64,000 nt of DNA from NCBI GenBank assembly GCA_964484305.1, contig CAZAEI010000001.1:62001-126000 (forward strand). The letters run 5' to 3'. This stretch comes from DAOVFN01 sp964484305. GTDB taxonomy: Archaea > Aenigmatarchaeota > Aenigmatarchaeia > QMZP01. The translations under genes and the position numbers were made by a program. Positions 50,043-56,085 of this stretch are shown piece by piece. The notes below the pieces were generated by a model. That model made no database searches and had not been told where the DNA came from. It saw nothing but the letters and a program-made list of their open reading frames with translations. Every line of letters begins with the position of its first letter. The first letter of the stretch is position 1.

Positions 50043-50885
50043 GTGAGGCAATTGACAAGGATAATAGGCGTGGTTTCTGGTAAGGGCGGCGTGGGCAAGA
50101 CCACCCTGGTGGTCAATCTCGGGGCTGTCCTGGCGTCTGAGTACCAGAAGGACGTCATCGTGGTGGACTGCAACGTGACCACCTCACACCTGGGCATGTA
50201 CCTTGGGATGTACTACTATCCGGTCTCCCTCAACCAGGTCCTTTCAGGGGATGTTGCCATAGACAAGGCCATCTATGACTATAGCATAGCGGGGCTGAGA
50301 ATCATCCCTGCTTCGCTCTCCCTGGACGACCTCAAGGGGGTTGAGGTGAGCGAGCTCAAGAAGTCGATAAAGAGCCTCTTCGGGAAGGCGGACATCGTCC
50401 TCCTGGATGCTGCCCCCGGGTTCGGAAGGGAGGCCTTGGCCACGATAAGGGCCTCGGACGAGATCCTCTTTGTGATGACCCCCTTTGTCCCGCCCATGAT
50501 GGATGTTATAAAGTGTTACCAGCTGGCCAACCAGTACGGGGCCAAGCCACTGGGGGTGGTCATGAACATGGTGGGTGAGGGCAGGCACGAGCTCACGAGC
50601 TATGAGGTGGAGCAGCTCGTGGAGCTTCCCATAATCTCCAAGATTCCCAGGGATAAGGAGGTCCTGAGGAGCCTCTCCGCAAAGCTCCCCACCGTGGACA
50701 TCAACCCCAAGGCCAGGGCCAGCAGGGAGTTCTCAAAGCTCGCGGCCTACCTGGTCAATGAGGAGTACAGGCCGCCAGGAATCCTGTCAAGGGTGTTCAG
50801 CAGCTTCAGGAGGACCCCCAGGAGAAGGTCCCTGGACTTCAATATCAAGGCCTCCCAGCAAGGCCAGGCCCCCGCACTCGAGTAA
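50043..50885 (+). CDS. MinD/ParA-type ATPase (first of two)
   Basis: 280 residues with a GTG start; no in-frame ATG precedes the P-loop. A TATA-like ATTATATAAA at 49991-50000 gives a leader of about 20 bases. The deviant Walker A motif, SGKGGVGKTT (12-21), has the signature Lys14 of the MinD/ParA/Mrp group. The next motif reads VVDCNVTTSHLGMYLGM, where most MinD proteins have Asp-x-Asp; the switch is VLLDAAPGFGRE. The C-terminal end, EYRPPGILSRVFSSFRR and a longer Arg-rich tail, could be an amphipathic membrane-targeting helix as in MinD. Such ATPases dimerise on ATP and place partners on membrane or DNA. No MinE or ParB gene is nearby, so the partner is probably one of the envelope or coiled-coil proteins (inference). 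Confidence 0.9.
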   Translation: MRQLTRIIGVVSGKGGVGKTTLVVNLGAVLASEYQKDVIVVDCNVTTSHLGMYLGMYYYPVSLNQVLSGDVAIDKAIYDYSIAGLRIIPASLSLDDLKGVEVSELKKSIKSLFGKADIVLLDAAPGFGREALATIRASDEILFVMTPFVPPMMDVIKCYQLANQYGAKPLGVVMNMVGEGRHELTSYEVEQLVELPIISKIPRDKEVLRSLSAKLPTVDINPKARASREFSKLAAYLVNEEYRPPGILSRVFSSFRRTPRRRSLDFNIKASQQGQAPALE

Positions 50886-51001
50886 GGCGGCCGGGGCGGT
50901 TTCTGCTTGTTTTGATACCATGTAGCTGCCAGAAGGGGTTGCGGACAGAGCCGGCTCTAGAGAATGAAATAAATGGAGGGGTCAGTAAGAAGGCAGGCTC
51001 C
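50886..51001. other. Convergent intergenic spacer
   Basis: 116 bases between the ends of the MinD gene and the first 307-residue gene. It holds one perfect 12-base palindrome, AGAGCCGGCTCT (50947-50958), with no T-run beside it on either strand, so I do not call it a terminator. Confidence 0.4.
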
Positions 51002-51925
51002 TTATGCCCCTGTAGCTATTATTGTCAGTGTTCCCTGGTGGACGTCACCGTCCGGGACGCCGTTCGGTATCTTGGGCTCGAGCCAGAACCATGTATTGTT
51101 TCCTGGGTTCAGCTCGTTGGGGGTGGTGCCGTCGTAGAATATCTGGTCGTTGCTGCAGTCGCCGTTGGCATCAAGGTCGGTGTTCCACTTGGTCAGGGTG
51201 ACTGTGCCGCAGTCCGCTGATATAAGTGCGCAGTATCCGTTGAAGTCGCCGCTGCTTATGTCTACCCCTTCATCGCCTGCAGGGACCGTGAATGACAGGT
51301 AGTATGTGCCCGGAGAGCCGCTGAAGTCCACCGAACCCCCATGTGTAATATTCTTGGGCTCGATGCCTATCAGGATGTTTGCACTGCTTGTGTGGCAGTC
51401 TCCGCTGTCGCTGGTCCTGTTGGTGAAGAAGTAGTACTGCTGACCGACGTCGTTGTCCCAGGCCGTATTGATGATTCCGAAGTAGCCTGTTGCATTGCCC
51501 TCTGTGAAGTCGTCCGGAACCGTGACCTCGCCGGGGATTGACTCGTTCCAGTTCTTCTTGTTCACGTAGTAGAAGCCGGTATCGGTCTGGTTGAACAGCA
51601 CGAACTCCCCCGCATTGTAGTCCAGGGGATTGCCTGTCCCTTGGGGGTTGCTGTCGTCATTGGTTATGTTGGCCTTGAGGCTGGTTATGTTGACGGAGCC
51701 CACGTTGATGACTGTGAAGTATTCGGGGTCTCCTGTCTCTCCGATATTGAGGCCTGTCCAGTTCACTGTGTTGGGTGAGACGTCTATGGAGACGACCTGG
51801 CTTATGTTTATTCCTATTATCACGTCATCCGTGGGTCCTGCTGCAGCTATCCCCATCAGAAATAGCAACACCAAAACGCCGCCTAAGAACACTGGGTGTT
51901 CCTTAATAGTGAATCTGTTCGTCAT
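51002..51925 (-). CDS. Secreted surface structural protein, copy 1 of an identical pair
   Basis: 307 residues. Residues about 13-29 are the hydrophobic core of a signal peptide (FLGGVLVLLFLMGIAAAG). The mature part is beta-rich: SIDVSPNTVNWTGLNIGE (46 onward), an N-glycosylation-rich middle, VPAGDEGVDISSGDFNGYC, and a final strand HQGTLTIIATGA that is typical of a domain-closing or strand-donor edge. Four Cys could form two disulfides. There is no C-terminal anchor. It recalls TasA/camelysin-like or other archaeal thread and S-layer subunits, but I cannot assign a family by eye. From residue 46 to the end it is identical to copy 2 at 52067-52990; only the signal peptide region differs. It has its own TATA element (51960-51969, minus strand). 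Confidence 0.75.
   Translation of the reverse strand: MTNRFTIKEHPVFLGGVLVLLFLMGIAAAGPTDDVIIGINISQVVSIDVSPNTVNWTGLNIGETGDPEYFTVINVGSVNITSLKANITNDDSNPQGTGNPLDYNAGEFVLFNQTDTGFYYVNKKNWNESIPGEVTVPDDFTEGNATGYFGIINTAWDNDVGQQYYFFTNRTSDSGDCHTSSANILIGIEPKNITHGGSVDFSGSPGTYYLSFTVPAGDEGVDISSGDFNGYCALISADCGTVTLTKWNTDLDANGDCSNDQIFYDGTTPNELNPGNNTWFWLEPKIPNGVPDGDVHQGTLTIIATGA
51003..51790 (-). repeat. 788-bp identical tract, copy 1
   Basis: Matches 52068-52855 at an offset of 1065. The two encoded proteins are identical over this stretch, and translations in other frames also agree, so silent positions match as well. Identity stops sharply at 51790/51791 and at 51002, just outside the stop codon. Confidence 0.92.
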
Positions 51926-52066
51926 CTGAAATCACTATTGATATATTGTTGTATGAATGATATTTAAAACTTCGATAAAGATTGTGCCTTCCGGCTGAAA
52001 CAACACAATATATTGTAGTGCGGCATCTACTGGCCTGCATCTGGAACCCTGGCCCGGCGGTCAGGC
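51926..52066 (-). promoter_or_regulatory. Promoter of copy 1 with a repeated ATATATTGT motif
   Basis: On the minus strand the TATA element TTTTAAATAT (revcomp of 51960-51969) is about 39 bases before the ATG. ATATATTGT occurs at 51941-51949, between the TATA element and the expected transcription start, and again inside the perfect palindrome ACAATATATTGT at 52005-52016. This spacing would suit a repressor or activator site, but no regulator is identified. Confidence 0.4.
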
Positions 52067-52990
52067 CTATGCCCCTGTAGCTATTATTGTCAGTGTTCCC
52101 TGGTGGACGTCACCGTCCGGGACGCCGTTCGGTATCTTGGGCTCGAGCCAGAACCATGTATTGTTTCCTGGGTTCAGCTCGTTGGGGGTGGTGCCGTCGT
52201 AGAATATCTGGTCGTTGCTGCAGTCGCCGTTGGCATCAAGGTCGGTGTTCCACTTGGTCAGGGTGACTGTGCCGCAGTCCGCTGATATAAGTGCGCAGTA
52301 TCCGTTGAAGTCGCCGCTGCTTATGTCTACCCCTTCATCGCCTGCAGGGACCGTGAATGACAGGTAGTATGTGCCCGGAGAGCCGCTGAAGTCCACCGAA
52401 CCCCCATGTGTAATATTCTTGGGCTCGATGCCTATCAGGATGTTTGCACTGCTTGTGTGGCAGTCTCCGCTGTCGCTGGTCCTGTTGGTGAAGAAGTAGT
52501 ACTGCTGACCGACGTCGTTGTCCCAGGCCGTATTGATGATTCCGAAGTAGCCTGTTGCATTGCCCTCTGTGAAGTCGTCCGGAACCGTGACCTCGCCGGG
52601 GATTGACTCGTTCCAGTTCTTCTTGTTCACGTAGTAGAAGCCGGTATCGGTCTGGTTGAACAGCACGAACTCCCCCGCATTGTAGTCCAGGGGATTGCCT
52701 GTCCCTTGGGGGTTGCTGTCGTCATTGGTTATGTTGGCCTTGAGGCTGGTTATGTTGACGGAGCCCACGTTGATGACTGTGAAGTATTCGGGGTCTCCTG
52801 TCTCTCCGATATTGAGGCCTGTCCAGTTCACTGTGTTGGGTGAGACGTCTATGGAAAGCTGCTGTGTTATGTTGATGCCTATTATTACCTCATCATAGTC
52901 TGCCCCTGCAGCCAGGCCTGCAAGGAGCAGGATGAACAGCGCGCCTATGTAGGGGATTCTGCCTTGGATTGCCATTATGCCGCCTGACAT
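52067..52990 (-). CDS. Secreted surface structural protein, copy 2 of an identical pair
   Basis: 307 residues, the same length as copy 1. Residues 1-45 (signal peptide, MSGGIMAIQG onward, then YDEVIIGINITQQL) align with copy 1 without gaps but differ at many positions, whereas residues 46-307 are identical. The gene lies upstream of copy 1 on the same strand, 141 bases away, and has its own promoter: TATATAAA (revcomp of 53013-53021) about 27 bases from the ATG, giving a leaderless message. It is divergent from the five-gene membrane operon that starts at 53083. High-level expression of a major envelope subunit from two promoters is a plausible reason for keeping both copies; that is inference. 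Confidence 0.75.
   Translation of the reverse strand: MSGGIMAIQGRIPYIGALFILLLAGLAAGADYDEVIIGINITQQLSIDVSPNTVNWTGLNIGETGDPEYFTVINVGSVNITSLKANITNDDSNPQGTGNPLDYNAGEFVLFNQTDTGFYYVNKKNWNESIPGEVTVPDDFTEGNATGYFGIINTAWDNDVGQQYYFFTNRTSDSGDCHTSSANILIGIEPKNITHGGSVDFSGSPGTYYLSFTVPAGDEGVDISSGDFNGYCALISADCGTVTLTKWNTDLDANGDCSNDQIFYDGTTPNELNPGNNTWFWLEPKIPNGVPDGDVHQGTLTIIATGA
52068..52855 (-). repeat. 788-bp identical tract, copy 2
   Basis: Counterpart of 51003-51790. Confidence 0.92.
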
Positions 52991-53082
52991 TGCTTGATTT
53001 ATGATAACGTGGTTTATATAATTTGTGTATTCAGAATCTGTGCAACGCCCTGCTTTATAAATTTTATCGCAATAGATAACCC
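52991..53082. promoter_or_regulatory. Back-to-back leaderless promoters
   Basis: TTTATATAA at 53013-53021 serves copy 2 on the minus strand, and TTTATAAA at 53054-53061 serves the 324-residue gene on the plus strand. Each is 26-27 bases from its ATG, the spacing expected when the transcript starts at the first base of the start codon. The two TATA elements are only 33 bases apart, so the two directions may compete. Confidence 0.6.
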
Positions 53083-54057
53083 ATGGTTTACATGCGCCTT
53101 CTCATGCTCTCGCTTGCCGCTGCTCTGCTCTGCATGCCAGGGGCTGCCCGGGGCCTCTCTGTCGGCGTTGCACCGCCTGTCCTGGACGCGGGCGAGATGC
53201 TGCCCGGGGAGTCCAAGGCCATGGAGTTCTATATCATGACAGACTATGAAAAGGACCTCCTTGTGGACATCTCAACCAAGGATGCCCGCAGGGGCTTCTA
53301 TGTGCCGGGAAAGGGAAGGTTCACGTATGCCTTTCTCCCTGAGAACTCCTCTGAGGAGGACATCTCGGGGTGGGTCACCTTCCTAAATGAGCCGGTGATA
53401 GTGCCGCCGGAGAAGAGGCTGGTCTATCTGAGCGGCGGGGGAATGGCGAACGCCAACAAGAAGGTCGAGTTCATCATCAGCGTGCCTGAGGACACAGAGC
53501 CAGGATACCATGCGGGTTTTGTCTCGCCCTACCCGAGGCTGAGCATTGAGGGCGGGGGGACAGGCCTGGGCATAATATCGGTCGTTGAGATGGGCTACGT
53601 GGTAAACGTCATGGGCGAGGCCATCAGGGATGCCGGGATAGCGGGGATTGACTTCACCATGGACAGGCCCGGGCACGGGATCCTCTACATCCTGGTCAAG
53701 AACAAGGGGACCGTCACCCTGTCGGCCAGGGCAGACCGTGTTAGGATCTTCAACAGCAGCCAGGCCATTGCGGAGCTGTCATCGAATGAGAGGAAGATAG
53801 CCCCTGGGAGGGTAGGAGAGCTTGGTGTGGGGCTTGACACCAGGGGCATGGAGGGCGTTTACAGCGTGACAGCCCGTGTGGAGTGGCTGACAGGGGAGGA
53901 CTCCACAGGGGGGGAGCTTGAGGTCAGGGAATACGTGCCGCCTGCCCCTGTTACCGGTGAAGTGATTACACCGCCGGTCCCTGTGGGGTTTCCCCTGTGG
54001 ATTGTGCCCATGATACTGATGCTGGTGGCTGTGGTGGTTTACTGGAGGATTAGATGA
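53083..54057 (+). CDS. Secreted, C-terminally anchored beta-sandwich protein (chaperone-like fold possible)
   Basis: 324 residues. Signal peptide 1-25 (RLLMLSLAAALLCMPGAARG). SVGVAPPVLDAGEMLPGES (26-44) opens the first beta sandwich, with GYHAGFVSP near 145; this order recalls DUF916/fimbrial-chaperone-like domains. A second beta sandwich covers about 180-275. A Pro/Val-rich linker (PPAPVTGEVITPPVPVG) leads to a C-terminal membrane helix (about 303-321) with a two-residue tail. First gene of a five-gene operon with its own leaderless promoter; its stop overlaps the next start (ATGA, 54054-54057). If the chaperone resemblance is real, it could help the divergently encoded secreted subunits to fold or assemble; that is inference, and the fold call is weak. 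Confidence 0.7.
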   Translation: MVYMRLLMLSLAAALLCMPGAARGLSVGVAPPVLDAGEMLPGESKAMEFYIMTDYEKDLLVDISTKDARRGFYVPGKGRFTYAFLPENSSEEDISGWVTFLNEPVIVPPEKRLVYLSGGGMANANKKVEFIISVPEDTEPGYHAGFVSPYPRLSIEGGGTGLGIISVVEMGYVVNVMGEAIRDAGIAGIDFTMDRPGHGILYILVKNKGTVTLSARADRVRIFNSSQAIAELSSNERKIAPGRVGELGVGLDTRGMEGVYSVTARVEWLTGEDSTGGELEVREYVPPAPVTGEVITPPVPVGFPLWIVPMILMLVAVVVYWRIR

Positions 54058-54521
54058 ACAGATGGGTTGGAGTGCTTGGCCTGCTGATAATCATGGCAGC
54101 CGCACTCCTCATGAGGCTCCCCGGGCAGGAGTGTCAGGCCACGACCTTCACGGGCCTGCTGGTGTCAGAGAGCGTTGTAACGTATCCCGTAATGGTCGAG
54201 GTCGTTCCATATAATAACAGTACCATAGGGGTTGCACTCCAGGACTATGAGCTTGACTTCGGGATACTCTCCCAGGGGATGACAGCAAGGAAGACCATCA
54301 CTCTCGAGGATTCCGGGGCCCCAGTCAAGGTCAGGGCCTGGGCAGAGGGTGAGATAGCGGACATGGTGAGGCTCAGCAGGGGGGAATTCCTCCTCGAGGG
54401 GCCTGACTCAATAGAGGTCAGCCTCGAGGCCTCTGGCCTGGGGAACCATACGGGGGGTCTCTGCATATCATCCAGGAGCCCCAACTATGCATGGCTGAGG
54501 TGGATTACCCCATGGCTCTGA
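54054..54521 (+). CDS. Small secreted or membrane-tethered beta protein
   Basis: 155 residues. Residues 5-20 are hydrophobic (VGVLGLLIIMAAALLM): signal peptide or N-terminal anchor. The rest is one beta-rich domain, with VALQDYELDFGILSQGMTA, KTITLEDSG and a late Cys at GLCISS; another Cys follows the signal (GQECQ), so a disulfide is possible. No C-terminal anchor. It overlaps both neighbours: 4 bases with the upstream gene and 10 or 31 bases with the downstream gene. I do not recognise a family. The tight overlaps suggest a fixed ratio with its neighbours and a common complex. Confidence 0.7.
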   Translation: MNRWVGVLGLLIIMAAALLMRLPGQECQATTFTGLLVSESVVTYPVMVEVVPYNNSTIGVALQDYELDFGILSQGMTARKTITLEDSGAPVKVRAWAEGEIADMVRLSRGEFLLEGPDSIEVSLEASGLGNHTGGLCISSRSPNYAWLRWITPWL

Positions 54522-55354
54522 GGAACACTGCGCTTGTCGCCATCTCTGTGGCCATCCTGGCCTCTCTGGCAGGCCAGTTAATCATGGCCGGGGAGGCATC
54601 GGGCCTGGGCCTGGGCATGAACATCATGGAGAGCATCCAGGGCCACGCCGCAATGCTAACGCTGTCGAACGGCCCTGTCCAGAGGTTCACACTCAGGTGG
54701 GAGAACATCGGCTCTGTGAACTGCCTGTCCAGGGCAAGAATAGACTTCTATGCCCTGGCTGACAACGACACCCTTGAAGAAAGGGTTTACACTTCATGGT
54801 CCTCCCAGGAGCCTGTGATGGCAGGCCAGAGCCACACATGGGAGCTCTATTCGAATCTCCCTGGGGGCAGCTATGCCGCAATAACCATGGTGTACCACTG
54901 CAACGAGCTCTTTGAGGAGGAGCCCTATCTCTTCACCGTGCCCGGGAGCGAGCCCGTGGAGGGCCTCTATATAGACAGCATCGAGGTCCACAGTGATTAT
55001 GTGGATGCCCTTGTCAGGGGGCCTGGTTGGGCAGGCGGGGTTGCGGTGATTCCCGAGGAATACCCTGGCGGGTGGATATTCCAGTCAGGTGTTGTAGACA
55101 TGGCCCCGGGCGGTGTTGCCGTGGTGAGGCTCGGGTTCGTGCCTGTCCGGCTCACAGGCACTGCCGTGACGATAAGGGCAGTGGCCATGGACGGGAGCGT
55201 CTACGGCAAGAGGGAGTTCTCTGTATCGGTTCCCAAGGAGGAGCCCGCACGGGAATGGGGGAGCTTCATACTGCTCCTGGCCTCCCTTGCGGTCATCCTT
55301 GTTGTTATTTTATATGTATCCAAGTTCATAATCAAGATATGGAGAAGGCAATAG
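54491..55354 (+). CDS. Bitopic membrane protein with extracellular beta domains
   Basis: 287 residues from 54491. The better start is the ATG at 54512 (residue 8), because GAGGTGG (54495-54501) is a ribosome site 10 bases before it. There are hydrophobic segments at about 13-32 (signal or anchor) and 258-281 (LLLASLAVILVVILYVSKFII), then the basic end KIWRRQ. Between them lie two beta domains (about 45-155 and 160-250) with a Cys pair at NCLS and YHCN. The last 16 bases overlap the MinD gene that follows, so the ATPase is made together with this protein. Its short basic tail faces the cytoplasm and is a candidate docking point for that ATPase; inferred from order and topology only. Confidence 0.75.
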   Translation: MAEVDYPMALRNTALVAISVAILASLAGQLIMAGEASGLGLGMNIMESIQGHAAMLTLSNGPVQRFTLRWENIGSVNCLSRARIDFYALADNDTLEERVYTSWSSQEPVMAGQSHTWELYSNLPGGSYAAITMVYHCNELFEEEPYLFTVPGSEPVEGLYIDSIEVHSDYVDALVRGPGWAGGVAVIPEEYPGGWIFQSGVVDMAPGGVAVVRLGFVPVRLTGTAVTIRAVAMDGSVYGKREFSVSVPKEEPAREWGSFILLLASLAVILVVILYVSKFIIKIWRRQ

Positions 55355-56085
55355 CTGTTGTTTCTGGCAAGGGTGGGGTGGGCAAGACCACCTTCTCTGC
55401 CAACGCGGGCCTGGCCCTCAAGTCCCTCGGCAGTGAGGTCACGCTCCTGGACGGGGACATGTCCAATTCCAACCTGGGCCTCCAGCTGGGGTTCTTCCAG
55501 TTCCCCCTTGGGCTTCAGGACGCGCTTGCAGGCAATATTGGCCTGGAGAAGGCCGTGCATTCCCACCCCTCTGGCCTGAGGGTGGTCCCCTCCTCGGTCT
55601 CCCTGGGATATCCCAAGGGAAGCCCCAATCCCTTCAGGCTCAAGCGGCTCCTCAAGGAAATCAGGGGCGTTACCCTGGTCGACTGCCCCCCGGGAATCGG
55701 CCAGGATGTCCAGGCCATCATGAGGTCCTGCGACGATGTCATAGTCATAACCAACCCCGAGATACCGGCTGTGACAGATGCACTCAAGGCCATCCAGGTG
55801 GCAAGGGAACTGGGCAGGGAGCCCCTAGGGGTCGTCCTGAACCGTACAGGCGACAGGTATGAGCTCAGGCCCGAGGAGGTGGAGGCCATGTGCGGCGTCA
55901 GGGTGCTGGGCTGTGTTCCAGAGGACAGGGCTGTCAAGAGGAGCATATTCAACAGGAACCCTGTCCTTTATGAGAGGCCCCATTCCAGGTCCTCTGTTGC
56001 CTTCATGGAGATAGCGGCCCTTCTCTTGGGCATCGAGTACAAGAGACCCGGCATGCTCAGGTTGAGGAGACTGCTAAGGCGGTAG
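55339..56085 (+). CDS. MinD/ParA-type ATPase (second of two), inside the membrane-protein operon
   Basis: 248 residues. The ATG at 55339 puts the P-loop at residues 8-18 (VSGKGGVGKTT, signature Lys11), as in all MinD proteins; a longer frame upstream exists but lies within the previous gene and has no such match. TLLDGDMSNSNLGLQLG and LVDCPPGIGQDV are canonical MinD A' and switch II motifs. The end, EYKRPGMLRLRRLLRR, resembles the end of the first ATPase (EYRPPGILSRVFSSFRR): both have EY, a basic residue, PG, then an amphipathic basic segment likely to touch the membrane. The overall sequence is quite different from the first ATPase, so they are not a recent duplication. An ATPase between four envelope proteins suggests that it organises or localises them. 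Confidence 0.92.
   Translation: MEKAIAVVSGKGGVGKTTFSANAGLALKSLGSEVTLLDGDMSNSNLGLQLGFFQFPLGLQDALAGNIGLEKAVHSHPSGLRVVPSSVSLGYPKGSPNPFRLKRLLKEIRGVTLVDCPPGIGQDVQAIMRSCDDVIVITNPEIPAVTDALKAIQVARELGREPLGVVLNRTGDRYELRPEEVEAMCGVRVLGCVPEDRAVKRSIFNRNPVLYERPHSRSSVAFMEIAALLLGIEYKRPGMLRLRRLLRR

Noticed and set aside
50947..50958. Palindrome AGAGCCGGCTCT as a terminator
   Set aside because: No loop and no T-run on either side; may be chance.
55027..55338. Upstream extension of the second MinD frame
   Set aside because: It overlaps the upstream membrane-protein gene almost fully, is Cys/Arg/Gly-rich with no match to MinD, and the ATG at 55339 places the P-loop where the family has it.
50043..56085. A bacterial-type MinCDE or ParABS system
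   Set aside because: No MinC, MinE or ParB-like gene and no parS-like repeats are seen near either ATPase.
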